Assembly: GCF_045679555.1 (NCBI RefSeq)
Contig: NC_092096.1
Coordinates: 23,872,810 to 23,936,809, forward strand
Origin: Salvelinus alpinus
Taxonomy: Eukaryota > Chordata > Actinopteri > Salmoniformes > Salmonidae
Reading direction: 5' to 3'
DNA: 64,000 bases
The notes under the pieces were generated by a model, which was not told where the DNA came from, did not search any database, and saw only the letters and a program-made list of their open reading frames with translations. A program made the translations under genes and the position numbers. Positions within the stretch are counted from its first letter, which is position 1, and each line of letters begins with the position of its first letter. Shown here piece after piece: positions 24,181-35,864 of the stretch.

Positions 24181-25590
24181 TGTAGTCATTCAGAGTTGAG
24201 TCCTATTGTAAAGTGTAGCCTAATGGCCAAAAAGGGGCAAACTTGCAATGTATTCGATGTTTAAGTACTCTTAAGTTTTACATTTCTAACGCCATTTCAA
24301 AGAATATGAAATAATGTGTCTTTCACCCTGCATTATAATATAACTTATTTTGAACGAAAGCCAGGAATGATTGAGTCACTCAGCCCAATGCTGTTCCTGC
24401 TTCTGTTGCCTATTTGAGTATTTATTTAATATCCTACCGATTCTGTGAACACCAAACCTCATGCAACCGCAAAATGCCGGATAAAACAATTTCACAAATC
24501 TTTGCTGTGGGAGTGACAAAATGTATTACAATTGCATTTAAATGAACTGAATGATGAGGATGAAGAAGAGAGTGATTTTAATAACATCTTTATTATGCTT
24601 TCGTGAATAAAATAATGATAAAAATACTTTTTTCAACTACATCTCAGCTACATTTTAGTTGCACTTCCCCCAGCTCCATAACCATGGGTAAAACCTTGCT
24701 GAGAAGATCAATGTATTGTTGTATCGTCAGTTTCTTAAAAAAAAAAGGTTTAACATATTTTGAATGAATTCCTGAATTCAATTGCTTTAGCCGACATTTT
24801 GCAGTTTATTTATTGTTTAATTATTCAAGTCTCTTTTGTTGTTGGAATAGAAACACACTTCTCTGCTGGAGACCTTTTTAAGAAAACAAAAGAAGCCACC
24901 CTTGATGGGCTATCAGACAGGACAATAGACTCTTGCCCAGTTTAGAGACTTTAAATGTTTGCGAGGCATGTCACTACTCCCATCTCTTTGCATAGCCCAC
25001 CAAATGCACTGTTTTCTAACCACTTCTGGATGGACCCATAACGAATTACTATGAGAATAAGTATCACTGAATGACATAAATATTAGAATAAAGTAGGCTA
25101 ATGAAGGCAACAAATTGTTGCTTACTGAAACACCTAAAGTCAACCAATTGTTATAATAGTATTTGAAGCAATAGCCAACCCGCGTGTGGTCAACTATTTC
25201 AGCACCGTTTTGCGCTGCTTTGAGACAAGTATGGGGACTGGTCTTGATAAATCAATCAGATTTTTATTTTCACTTAATCTCCGTTTGGATATTGGTCAGC
25301 CTACAATTAGGGTGTGGAAATGTCAGGATTATTTTGCTCTCAACTCGCAATCACTTAGTAGCCTAGGCCTACTCCCGACCTGTCACGTTGTACAGCGCCA
25401 TATTTTCCTAACAGAAACACTAAGGCCTACATAGGCTACTAATAATCAATTTTTAATAACATTTCTAAAAGTATAAACTGCACAATAAGTACTATAATTT
25501 TATTTTAAATTATAATCAATCCCATATAGTCTGTTCTAACAAAAAAAATGTTAAAGTCTCTAGTACAGCTATATTAAAAACAGTCAGATG
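24181..25590 (+). other. Intron 3, AT-rich middle part
   Basis: No exon, RNA gene or named element seen. A segment at 24767-24832 (cctgaattcaattgctttag, gccgacattttgcagtttat and following) recurs in diverged form at 25836-25896. Short frames on both strands are unsupported. Confidence 0.5.
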
Positions 25591-25591
25591 C

Positions 25592-25832
25592 ATAGGGGCA
25601 GCAGGTGGTTAGAGCGTTGGGCCGGTAATCGAAAGGAGCTGACGAGGTAAAAATCTGTCATTCTGCCTCTGAGCAAGGCAGTTAATCCACTGTTCCCCGG
25701 GTGCCGAAGACGTTGTTTGATTATGGCAGCCCCAAGGAACCTTTCTGATTCTGAGGGGTTGGGTTAAATGCAGAAGACACATTTCAGTTGAATACATTCA
25801 ATTGGACAACGGACTAGGTATCCCCCTTTCCC
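25592..25832 (+). mobile_element. tRNA-derived SINE
   Basis: The head ggcagcaggtggttagagcg with ttgggccggtaatcg gives an A-box-like segment. It is followed by gagcaaggcagttaatccac tgttccccgg, and then by ggttgggttaaatgcagaag and acacatttcagttgaat. This layout is that of a common salmonid SINE with a longer body. The B-box region is eroded. Confidence 0.75.
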
Positions 25833-25835
25833 ATT

Positions 25836-26440
25836 CGTGAATTCAATCACATTAGCCGACATGTTGCGGTTTATTCATTGTTTCATTATTCAAGGCACCC
25901 TTTATTTCGTTTTATATCTAAAATGCTTGACTGTATTTAAAGACATGGACGACTTGAATGATTGATTGATATACTGTATCCTTTATGCCAAAAAGTAAGT
26001 TACGCTAAACCAGCTACAATAAACAGGACTATTAGGCCTACAGCGCCATGTCATTTCAATAACTTACCTTCTCAAAGACGCCCTCTGGTGGTCAAACTAG
26101 CGTTATTGGCAACAAAATAATATGATGTCATGCACTCTAATGTGCCATACAATTACGCAGCACACTGCAAGCTGTGCTGCAGTATGATGCAACTTTTAAA
26201 GGAAGAACCACTGCAGTGGGAGGCTTGGCGGTATACTCGGGTATTTGGAAAAAGCCACAGGTGGTTTTTCAATACCGTCAAAACAAGTTTTTTAAAAAAG
26301 TGTATTATTTTACATTATGAAGCTTACCGTAGTTCCCCAGAACAGTTGAGCCAGTCTCTTGTTTGTAACAGCACAACAGGAGAAATCAGGAGCTGGTCAG
26401 TCCATAACAGCACAACAGGAGCTGTCCCTGTGCTTCCGAC
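25836..26440 (+). other. Intron 3 between the SINE and the 30-bp array
   Basis: Holds the second copy of the 24767-24832 segment (25836-25896). The rest shows nothing recognisable. The long frames starting at 26130 and 26359 run into the array and are not genes. Confidence 0.5.
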
Positions 26441-26457
26441 TAGTGTTTTTTCTCTTC

Positions 26458-27572
26458 CCTCTGCTCCGTGTTCACATGCTGCTCTCCCCTCTGCTCCATA
26501 TTCACATGCTGCTCTCCCCTCTGCTCCATGTTCACATGCTGCTCTTCCCTCTGCTCCATGTTCACATGCTGCTCTTCCCTCTGCTCCGTGTTCACATGCT
26601 GCTCTCCCCTCTGCTCCGTGTTCACATGCTGCTCTTCCCTCTGCTCCGTGTTCACATGCTGCTCTCCCCTCTGCTCCGTGTTCACATGCTGCTCTCCCCT
26701 CTGCTCCGTGTTCACATGCTGCTCTCCCCTCTGCTCCGTGTTCACATGCTGCTCTCCCCTCTGCTCCGTGTTCACATGCTGCTCTTCCCTCTGCTCCGTG
26801 TTCACATGCTGCTCTTCCCTCTGCTCCGTGTTCACATGCTGCTCTCCCCTCTGCTCCGTGTTCACATGCTGCTCTCCCCTCTGCTCCGTGTTCACATGCT
26901 GCTCTTCCCTCTGCTCCGTGTTCACATGCTGCTCTCCCCTCTGCTCCGTGTTCACATGCTGCTCTCCCCTCTGCTCCGTGTTCACATGCTGCTCTTCCCT
27001 CTGCTCCGTGTTCACATGCTGCTCTTCCCTCTGCTCCGTGTTCACATGCTGCTCTTCCCTCTGCTCCGTGTTCACATGCTGCTCTCCCCTCTGCTCCGTG
27101 TTCACATGCTGCTCTTCCCTCTGCTCCGTGTTCACATGCTGCTCTCCCCTCTGCTCCGTGTTCACATGCTGCTCTCCCCTCTGCTCCGTGTTCACATGCT
27201 GCTCTTCCCTCTGCTCCGTGTTCACATGCTGCTCTCCCCTCTGCTCCGTGTTCACATGCTGCTCTCCCCTCTGCTCCGTGTTCACATGCTGCTCTTCCCT
27301 CTGCTCCGTGTTCACATGCTGCTCTCCCCTCTGCTCCGTGTTCACATGCTGCTCTCCCCTCTGCTCCGTGTTCACATGCTGCTCTCCCTTCTGCTCCGTG
27401 TTCACATGCTGCTCTCCCCTCTGCTCCGTGTTCACATGCTGCTCTCCCCTCTGCTCCGTGTTCACATGCTGCTCTCCCCTCTGCTCCGTGTTCACATGCT
27501 GCTCTCCCCTCTGCTCCGTGTTCACATGCTGCTCTCCCCTCTGCTCCGTGTTCACATGCTGCTCTCCCCTCT
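26458..27572. repeat. 30-bp minisatellite, about 37 copies
   Basis: The unit is ctctgctccgtgttcacatg followed by ctgctctccc. One site alternates c/t (gctctcccct or gctcttccct) along the array; early units carry 'catg' or 'cata' in place of 'cgtg'. The length is a multiple of three and the unit lacks stops in several frames, giving frames of 368-500 codons on both strands. They are repeats of one 10-residue word and are not proteins I would annotate. Confidence 0.97.
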
Positions 27573-27887
27573 GAAAAACATGCATCACTACTTTGTTTAT
27601 TTGCACTTGCTCTCATTCACTTTGGCCTGTAAATGTCCACACTCACTGAAAGGACATTCGGTAGCAACTAGCTATGCTTGTATAACTTCATGAGCTGGAT
27701 TTGCCTGTCTGCAATTAGTTTATGTTCGTTTTCGCTTGTTAGCATTTAGCTAACATCTTCTATACGATTTCGCTATTACTTGTGCAATTTTTATTTGTAT
27801 TCTGGGAAAGCAATGTTTTTGTGTGTTTTTAGCGCCCCCTTGTGTGCTATTCCAGTTTCCCCCGGAAATCCCTGCATGAACAAATAG

Positions 27888-28038
27888 GCTGGTGGGAGGA
27901 GCTATAGAAGGACATGCTCATTGTAATGGCTAGAATGGAATAAAAATGGAACGTATCAAACATATGGAAACCACATGTTTGACTCCATTCTAGCCATCAC
28001 AATGAACCGGCCTTCTACAGCTCCTCCCACCAGCCTCC
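27888..28038. mobile_element. Hairpin MITE-like element
   Basis: The left arm aggctggtgggaggagctat and the right arm agctcctcccaccagcct are inverted. The inner arms also pair (atggctagaatgga with tccattctagccat). The loop is about 40 bp. The palindromic form is typical of short non-autonomous DNA elements in salmonid genomes. The family is not named. Confidence 0.7.
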
Positions 28039-28479
28039 ACTGGCCCAAGCCTTTGTAATGGTGTGGAGTCCTTGCTCTCACATATCCAACTGTGTTAGAT
28101 CAGTGACCTCCAGGAAATAAGGATGGATTTATAACAGTATTGGAACTGGGCCACTGTACTCTATGCAAGAAGGATCCTATCTTGTTTGATAGGTGCTAGA
28201 CTAGAGCTGATGTTGACCCTAACTCAAGTTGAAGCTGTCCCTGGAACAGTCTGACGGAGGCTAATCTAAGGAAACTCAGTGAGTCAGGTCTGTGCCTCAT
28301 TACATTGCTTTCACAGAAGACTGTCAGTGTCCATTTCAAGCTAGGTGTTTCAATTTGCCTCTCAGTAGGAGAGAGGCTGCAACAGTTATCTCTCTGTCTG
28401 TCTCTCTCCTTTTTATTGGTTAACTCTTTGTTTTGCTCTCCCTTTCCACCGTCTCAGATCTCCCTCTCTTCCTATCACT

Positions 28480-29240
28480 CCCCCCTCTCTCAGCTCTCTC
28501 CCCCCTCTCTCAGCTCTCTCCTCTCTCTCTCAGCTCTCTCCCCCCTCTCTCAGCTCTCTCCCCCCTCTCTCAGCTCTCTCCTCTCTCTCTCTCAGCTCTC
28601 TCCTCTCTCTCTCAGCTCTCTCCTCTCTCTCTCAGCTCTCTCCCCCCCTCTCTCAGCTCTCTCCCCCCTCTCTCAGCTCCCCCCCCCTCTCTCAGCTCTC
28701 CCCCCTCTCTCAGCTCTCCCCCTCTCTCAGCTCTCCCCCTCTCTCAGCTCTCCCCCCTCACTCAGCTCTCTCCCCCCTCTCAGCTCTCTCCTCTCTCTCG
28801 CAGCTCTCTCCCCTCTCTCTCCCCTCTCCCCTTTCTCTCCCCCCTCTCAGCTCTCTCCCCTCTCTCTCCCCTCTCTCTCCCCTCTCTCTCAGCTCTCTCC
28901 CCTCTCAGCTCTCTCTCAGCTCTCCCCCCTCTCTCAGCTCTCTCCCCCCTCTCTCAGCTCTCTCCTCTCTCTCTCAGCTCTCTCCCCCCCTCTCTCAGCT
29001 CTCTCCCCCCCTCTCTCAGCTCTCTCCTCTCACTGTCAGCTCTCTCCTCTCACTCTCAGCTCTCTCTCAGCTCTCTCAGCTCTCTACTCCTCTCTCTCAG
29101 CTCTCTCCTCTCACTCTCCTCTCTCTCTCAGCTCTCTCCTCTCTCTCTCTCTCAGCTCTCTCCTCTCTCTCTCAGCTCTCTCCTCTCTCTCCTCTCTCTC
29201 AGCTCTTCTCTCTCTCTCAGCTCTCTCCTCTCTCTCCGGT
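28480..29240. repeat. Pyrimidine-rich low-complexity tract (CTCTCTCAGCTCTCTCCCCC)n
   Basis: About 760 bp with almost only C and T on the + strand, except for a recurring CAG. Frames of 284 and 314 codons rich in Ser/Leu/Pro are by-products. The tract could form triplex DNA, and it carries many polypyrimidine-plus-CAG words in the sense orientation of exoc4. Confidence 0.9.
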
Positions 29241-29557
29241 CTGTTGTAAATCCATCCTTTCTCTGTCAATCCTGTGAGACTCCCTGATGTGTTCATTCCA
29301 GACATGCTGTCACTCATTACCCTGCTCATCTGTCAGATTAACGTCTCCCTCACTTTCACACTCTCCTTCCATCCCCTCCTCCTCTAGCCCTCCCTCAGCT
29401 CTCTCTCTGTCTTCTCTCTCTCTCTCTGCTTGACTATTAGTATTCCCACTGCTCTCTTTCTGCCTCAGCTGAATGGCAGTGTTACAAGACCCCATGGGGT
29501 TAGTGAGGGACAGGACTGGTTCACTTTCCAAAAAAAGTCTCTCTTCTCCACTCTTAT

Positions 29558-29558
29558 C

Positions 29559-29617
<59 letters not shown>
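29558..29617. repeat. (CA)n microsatellite
   Basis: Perfect or nearly perfect (AC)n of about 60 bp in intron 3. CA-rich degenerate sequence continues at 29840-29960. Confidence 0.95.
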
Positions 29618-29620
<3 letters not shown>

Positions 29621-30000
29621 CGTCTGAGCCCAGTGTGCACCAGAGAGGCCAGTGACGGGCTGTCACATGTACCCCTTCTATCCTCCCCCTCCTGTGAGTC
29701 CCCCTCTTCTCCCTCTCCCCTCTCTCCCCATCCTGCTAACTCTCAGGAAGCCTCGTATAGTTGATTAGCTTGACAGCCCGGGCTCCCTAACGATGTTAAC
29801 CAGCCTTCTTCTGTCATCCCGGCCCACTGGTAATGAGTCACACACACACACTTGCGGACACACACGCACACTCAAGGACACACACACAAGGCATACACAC
29901 ATGCACGCACTTGTGGACTGTTGACACACACGTACTTATAGACATACACTCAGACGCATACACATTGGTCACACCCACTCACAGTTAGTTACAGTATATG

Positions 30001-30001
<1 letters not shown>

Positions 30002-30068
<67 letters not shown>
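30002..30068. repeat. (CA)n microsatellite
   Basis: About 66 bp of uninterrupted (AC)n. Confidence 0.95.
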
Positions 30069-30070
<2 letters not shown>

Positions 30071-30374
30071 CACCACAGAGTGAGGAACACAGAGGCATGC
30101 AGCGTTATTCTATTAAGCTGACGGGGGCTGATCATGCACAGCATTAGCACATCTTTTGGCTAATGCTGCACTGATTTGCATCAACCCATACTTGACCTAT
30201 GTCCCTCCCTTCCTTTCCTCCTGTCCGTCCCGCCCGGTGATACACACACAGTCTGTGATGGCTCTCTGGAGCGCTATCATCTAGCCATTAACCCACTCTA
30301 ATAAAAAACTCTCATTTACCACCATGAAGATTTATTAAATATAAACACGCCATAACCATAATGCTAATGAAAAC

Positions 30375-30755
30375 TGAGACGGGAGGAGGGAGGGAGGGAG
30401 AGATCGAGAGAGGGACGGACGGACAGAGAGAGACAGGGACGGACGGACGGACAGAGAGAAGGACGGACGGACGGACAGAGAGAAGGACGGACGGACGGAC
30501 AGAGAGAGGGACGGACGGACGGACAGAGAGAGGGACGGACGGACGGACAGAGAGAGGGACGGACGGACGGACGGACGGACAGAGAGAGGGACGGACGGAC
30601 GGACGGACGGACAGAGAGAGGGACGGACGGACGGACGGACAGAGAGAGGGACGGACGGACGGACGGACAGAGAGAGGGACGGACGGACGGACAGAGAGAT
30701 GGACGGACGGAGAGAGAGGGACGGAGTGAGGGAGGGAGGGAGGGAGGGAGAGAAA
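30375..30755. repeat. Purine-rich (GGAC)n / GAGAGAGG array
   Basis: Blocks of agagagagggac alternate with ggacggacggac runs, in units of roughly 24-32 bp with a variable number of GGAC steps. Frames of 122-141 codons (Arg/Asp/Gly or Ser/Pro/Leu rich) are by-products. Confidence 0.93.
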
Positions 30756-30759
30756 GCCA

Positions 30760-31266
30760 AATGACTACAATGTAAAACATGTAGAACGTTCTACATACAG
30801 CAGCAGTGTTAACACAGAGGATACACTGTAGTTACATTGGTGGTGTTGCTGGTGTATTATTTGTCTGTCTAGTAACCGGTCTAACAACCCGTCTGACAAC
30901 CTGTGAGGTGTAATGTGTGAACAGACATGGTTCAGATTTACAGTTCAAATAAACTTTCTCTAAATACTCAAGTCCATTAGGTACCAATTAAACTAGCCAA
31001 TTATATCCACATCTTGTTTATGACTGTGAAGATTTAGATTCATTATTGATTACATTTGAAACAGTTTTCCATGGCGTGGCCTAATAAACATGTCCCTGTG
31101 GTCCTCATCAAAGTACTGTATTCTGAAGTGTTGCCAGGTGTATTCAGATATACAGTGAGTACTAGTGGATAATATACCAGGTACCTGGAGCTGTGTTCAG
31201 GTCTCCCCTACATTCCAAGGTGTATAGATCTATTCAGGTGTGTCTCCTGTGGTCCCCCTCGTGCAG
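30760..31266 (+). other. Intron 3, last 500 bp
   Basis: Unique-looking intron sequence leading to the exon 4 acceptor. I see no further element in it. Confidence 0.55.
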
Positions 31267-31460
31267 GTGTCAGCGGTGGAGTCTCTGGAGGGCCCCCTGC
31301 TGCAGGTGGAGGGTCTGGGGGACCTGCGTCTGGAGCTCCACAGTAAGAAGCTCAACATCCACGTGGTCCTCATCGACGAGCTGCACCGGCACCTCTACAT
31401 CAAGTCTACCAGCCGCCTGGGGACCAAGAACAAGGACAAGAACCAGGGACGCCACGGGGG
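31267..31460 (+). CDS. exoc4: exoc4 exon 4 (residues 156-219 plus two bases of codon 220)
   Basis: The acceptor is tcgtgcag|GTG. The exon encodes [20 protein letters not shown], then [20 protein letters not shown] and [10 protein letters not shown], a near match to vertebrate Sec8. The end is [15 protein letters not shown], which starts the variable linker seen after this point in the family. The donor is GGG GG|GTGAGT in phase 2. It is separated from exon 3 by 17.6 kb of repeats, and the 0.8-kb CTCTCTCAG-rich tract ends about 2 kb upstream. Confidence 0.96.
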
Positions 31461-32057
31461 GTGAGTGGCCTGGGGGCGGGGAGAGAGGGTGGGAGTGGGG
31501 CGGAGGTGTGAGTTGTTAGGAACACGCTGTGAGGTCAGGGAGATCAGAGTGGGGGTCAATCCCACTTCAAGTGCAGTCAACAGAGGGAATGTCATGTTCA
31601 TCATTTGCAGTATTCTAGAATAGTAGGGCAAGAACTCAAACACCAGATCTCAGTAGAGATTGGAAGTAGTCTTTCACTTCAAAATAAAAGCTTTGGGAGT
31701 CTGAAGTGTATGGGTGTTCACTCTGCGTTGGAAGTAAATGTATAATTGGGGGAAAACTAGTTGAAATCATTAAATGAAATACCATAACATGAGACAAGTC
31801 AGTGTTCAACCTCCACTCCTCTAATCCCACACAGCACAGTTCCACGCTACACGTGTTGTCCCTCAGTGTTTACATTAGCTAGTCTAAACTTCTAGTGACA
31901 AGACAACGTCCCCGTCTCACCACTTAGTGCAAACACATCTGATTCATTCATGAGGGACCAGAGATGACGCTCTGTAGAATGATAATGTGGGTTTTGGTTA
32001 GTCGACGACCGCGTCATAACCCACATTAGCATCGGGAGGATTATCATACCAACACCA

Positions 32058-32165
32058 TCGGGGTGTCCCAAATGGCACCCTATTCCCTACTCAGTGCACT
32101 ACTTTAAAAAGTAATACACTGTGTAGTGCACTATGCAGGGAATAAGGTGCCATTTGGGACATGTT
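32058..32165. mobile_element. Palindromic MITE-like element
   Basis: The arms tcccaaatggcaccctattc (32068) and gaataaggtgccatttggga (32139) are inverted repeats, with inner arms cagtgcactacttt and tagtgcactat. This is the widespread salmonid 'gtgccatttgggac' palindrome. The rest of intron 4 between 31461 and 32520 shows only a short (GT)n at 32307-32329. Confidence 0.8.
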
Positions 32166-32519
32166 AGAGTGCTGTGTGGAGCGACGGCTGCCACCTGCAT
32201 GCTGATTCTAAACCAAGATGCAGCATCACAACACATTAGGCTGATGCAGGTCAGCCACCTCTCCAGCAATGAAGCATGTTGTTTTGATGGTTGTTAATTC
32301 ATGCTAGGTGTGTGTGTGTGTGTGTGTGTTGTATCTTTATTGTGTGATTGATGTCTTTTTCTCTGTGTGTGTGATTGTTGTGTGTACAGCAGTGTGGTGT
32401 CTGTGCTGTGACGTACTGTAGAGTGATGTATTAGTTGGGGTCTTAGAGTGACAGGTTAAAGCTCCTGTATAATGGAGGTTTGGTAAGAACAACCCACCAC
32501 CACTCAACACTCACTAAGC

Positions 32520-33953
32520 AGGGCTCCACTCAACACTGTGTGGAGGTACAGGTCAGGGCTCCACTCAACACTGTGTGGAGGTACAGGTCAGGGCTCCACT
32601 CAACACTGTGTGGAGGTACAGGTCAGGGCTCCACTCAACACTGTGTGGAGGTACAGGTCAGGGCTCCACTCAACACTGTGTGGAGGTACAGGTCAGGGCT
32701 CCACTCAACACTGTGTGGAGGTACAGGTCAGGGCTCCACTCAACACTGTGTGGAGGTACAGGTCAGGGCTCCACTCAACACTGTGTGGAGGTACAGGTCA
32801 GGGCTCCACTCAACACTGTGTGGAGGTACAGGTCAGGGCTCCACTCAACACTGTGTGGAGGTACAGGTCAGGGCTCCACTCAACACTGTGTGGAGGTACA
32901 GGTCAGGGCTCCACTCAACACTGTGTGGAGGTACAGGTCAGGGCTCCACTCAACACTGTGTGGAGGTACAGGTCAGGGCTCCACTCAACACTGTGTGGAG
33001 GTACAGGTCAGGGCTACACTCAACACTGTGTGGAGGTACAGGTCAGGGCTCCACTCAACACTGTGTGGAGGTACAGGTCAGGGCTCCACTCAACACTGTG
33101 TGGAGGTACAGGTCAGGGCTCCACTCAACACTGTGTGGAGGTACAGGTCAGGGCTACACTCAACACTGTGTGGAGGTACAGGTCAGGGCTCCACTCAACA
33201 CTGTGTGGAGGTACAGGTCAGGGCTACACTCAACACTGTGTGGAGGTAAAGGGCTACACTCAACACTGTGTGGAGGTAAAGGGCTACACTCAACACTGTG
33301 TGGAGGTAAAGGGCTACACTCAACACTGTGTGGAGGTACAGGTCAGGGCTCCACTCAACACTGTGTGGAGGTACAGGTCAGGGCTCCACTCAACACTGTG
33401 TGGAGGTAAAGGGCTACACTCAACACTGTGTGGAGGTACAGGTCAGGGCTCCACTCAACACTGTGTGGAGGTACAGGTCAGGGCTCCACTCAACACTGTG
33501 TGGAGGTACAGGTCTACACTCAACACTGTGTGGAGGTACAGGTCAGGGCTACACTCAACACTGTGTGGAGGTACAGGTCAGGGCTCCACTCAACACTGTG
33601 TGGAGGTACAGGTCAGGGCTACACTCAACACTGTGTGGAGGTACAGGTCAGGGCTCCACTCAACACTGTGTGGAGGTACAGGTCAGGGCTCCACTCAACA
33701 CTGTGTGGAGGTACAGGTCAGGGCTACACTCAACACTGTGTGGAGGTACAGGTCAGGGCTCCACTCAACACTGTGTGGAGGTACAGGTCAGGGCTACACT
33801 CAACACTGTGTGGAGGTACAGGTCAGGGCTCCACTCAACACTGTGTGGAGGTACAGGTCAGGGCTCCACTCAACACTGTGTGGAGGTACAGGTCAGGGCT
33901 ACACTCAACACTGTGTGGAGGTAAAGGGCTCCACTCAACACTGTGTGGAGGTA
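32520..33953. repeat. 35-bp minisatellite, about 41 units with shortened variants
   Basis: The unit is gctccactcaacactgtgtg followed by gaggtacaggtcagg. A C/A site (gctccactc or gctacactc) varies along the array. From 33240 some units lose 'caggtca' and read gaggtaaagg. Frames up to 495 codons are repeat by-products. Each unit includes GAG|GTACAG or GAG|GTAAAG, which resembles a splice donor in the exoc4 sense. Confidence 0.97.
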
Positions 33954-34244
33954 GGTACATGGCTGACTCTGTTCATCCAGGTTGTTAACAGGTTCATTAT
34001 AAAGTTCTGCTTGTCTCTCAGGTGAATATAGTCGTTGTGGGTAGCAGGGTTGGGCTCAATTTAAATTGAAGCCAGACAATTCAGGAAGTAATTTTAATTT
34101 AACATTTTGAAATAAGTAGCTTTTACTTTTCAGTTTAGTGAAAAGTCATTGAAAATAAATGCATTTTTTTTTTGATTTATTGAATTTGTAACGAGGATGA
34201 TGATGATGACGGTGACTGATGATGCTCTTCTCAACTCTCCCCAG

Positions 34245-34354
34245 CTCTACAACCAAAGACACGTCCCCTCTGCCCCAGCTGGACGTCAGCAGCCTGTCCA
34301 CCCCTCGCAAGCTGATGGACTCCTCCCAGTTCAGCACCCCAGGGACCACCAGCA
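34245..34354 (+). CDS. exoc4: exoc4 exon 5 (residues 220-257, variable linker)
   Basis: The acceptor is ctccccag|C, and C completes GGC (Gly220). The exon then reads STTKDTSPLPQLDVSSLSTP and RKLMDSSQFSTPGTTSS. The pattern (D-V-x-x-L-x-TPRK-x-x-D-x-S-x-xST) parallels the Ser/Thr-rich linker of mammalian Sec8. The last base A pairs with the TG of exon 6, giving Met where mammals have Val. The donor is AGCA|GTAAGT. This is the least conserved exon here, but its phases fit on both sides. Confidence 0.9.
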
Positions 34355-34554
34355 GTAAGTAGCCTTGGCAGTCCAACACACATCCATTATGCACGGCTGC
34401 TTGGCTGAATACAGCAGTACTAAATGAGGGTATGCACACTATACCAACCTAATAAAGGAATGTTTTGGTGCAATTGATTGTGCTGGCCTTACTTCATTAC
34501 CACCAGTAGAATGGCTTTAGGAATACTACTGGATGAGAGAGGAAGAGGGGGGTC

Positions 34555-34872
34555 ATGGAGGGGGTGGGAGACGAGGAAGAGACGGGGACAGCGAGAGGAA
34601 GGGACGGGGACAGAGAGAGGAAGGGACGGGGACAGAGAGAGGAAGGGACGGGGACAGCGAGAGGAAGGGACGGGGACAGCGAGAGGAAGGGACGGGGACA
34701 GCGAGAGGAAGGGACGGGGACAGAGAGAGGAAGGGACGGGGACAGCGAGAGGAAGGGACGGGGACAGCGAGAGGAAGGGACGGGGACAGAGAGAGGAGGG
34801 GACGGGGACAGCGAGAGGAGGGGACGGGGACAGCGAGAGGAGGGGACGGGGACAGCGAGAGGTGGGAAAGGA
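34555..34872. repeat. 23-bp minisatellite, about 13 copies
   Basis: The unit is gacggggacagcgagaggaa plus ggg, with a c/a variant (cagcgag or cagagag). It is purine-rich on the + strand. All three + frames stay open (EEGTGTARGRDGDSERKGRG words) because the unit has no stop; none is a gene. Confidence 0.95.
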
Positions 34873-34922
34873 TAGAGAGCCAGTGAGATAATGTGGGGAA
34901 GAAACAGGAGAGAACTGGATAT

Positions 34923-35103
34923 TTTTTTATTTATTTTATTTTATTTTACCGTTATTTTACCAGGTAAGTTGACTGAGAACACGTTCTCATTTGCAGCAAC
35001 GACCTGGGGAATAGTTACAGGGGAGAGGAGGGGGATGAATGAGCCAATTATAAACTGGGGATTATTAGGTGACCATGATGGTTTGAGGGCCAGATTGGGA
35101 ATT

Positions 35104-35137
<34 letters not shown>

Positions 35138-35410
35138 ACGATAAGTGCCATGGGATCTTTAATGACCTCAGAGAGTCAGGACACCCGTTTAACGTCCCAT
35201 CCGAAAGACGGCACCCTACACAGGGCAGTGTCCCCAATCACTGCCCTGGGGCATTGGGATATTTTTCAGACCAGAGGAAAGAGTGCCTCCTACTGGCCCT
35301 CCAACACCACTTCCAGCAGCATCTGGTCTCCCATCCAGGGACTGACCAGGACCGACCCTGCTTAGCTTCAGAAGCAAGCCAACAGTGGTATGCAGGGTGG
35401 TATGGGTGGT
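34923..35410 (-). mobile_element. 5S rRNA-derived SINE
   Basis: Read on the minus strand from about 35407, the head gives ccataccaccctgc, then aagctaagcagggtcgg, cctggt and tggatgggagacc. These are the conserved internal parts of vertebrate 5S rRNA, including the promoter region, with a diverged stretch in between. The body follows, and the tail at the left end contains ttttaccaggtaagttgact and T-rich sequence, the tail type shared with salmonid LINEs and SINEs. It is about 480 bp long. It is a retroposon, not a 5S gene. Confidence 0.85.
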
Positions 35411-35864
35411 ATGGTATGAGTGGAAAATAGAAAGGGAGAGGAGATGGATAGATAGAAAAGAGAACATGGTGTAGATGGAGAGAGAGACTGTGGAGACTTG
35501 ATGAGAACTATTGGAACATAGTTGTCTCCTGGATAGCACAGTGGTAGAGTTGTCAGGTTAGTGTTCTACCGTCGTTCCACTGCCGATGCTCCTAGTGATA
35601 ATGAAATCATTAGCAGGGATCTGTACTGCTGCAGTTATTACATCCATTATCATGTCATTAGGGGTGTGTACCAGAGAACGCTGCAGGCGCAACACACCTC
35701 ATACATAACACTGCCTCTCACACACACTCCACTGATGGCATTTACATGCCAGCTAGCACATGCACACACACACAGAAGCACTAAAGCACGCACGCTGACA
35801 CGCACACACCTTCTCCCCGCTTCACTCTATGCCTCGTATTTCCTCCCCCTTGCAGCACAGTACA

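Noticed and set aside
25592..25640. tRNA gene at the SINE head
   Set aside because: The cloverleaf is not complete and the body of a SINE follows.
26130..27693. Frames of 368-500 codons on both strands
   Set aside because: They are the 30-bp minisatellite read in several frames; the unit is a multiple of three and lacks stops, so open frames arise automatically. No unique domain, start context or splice evidence.
28305..29287. Ser/Leu/Pro-rich frames of 284 and 314 codons
   Set aside because: Low-complexity CT tract read in different frames, without conserved sequence.
32480..34025. Frames up to 495 codons with HSTLCGGTGQG words
   Set aside because: By-product of the 35-bp array; all three + frames are open in parts of it.
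35324..35407. 5S rRNA gene on the minus strand
   Set aside because: The middle is diverged and the sequence continues into a SINE body and LINE-type tail.
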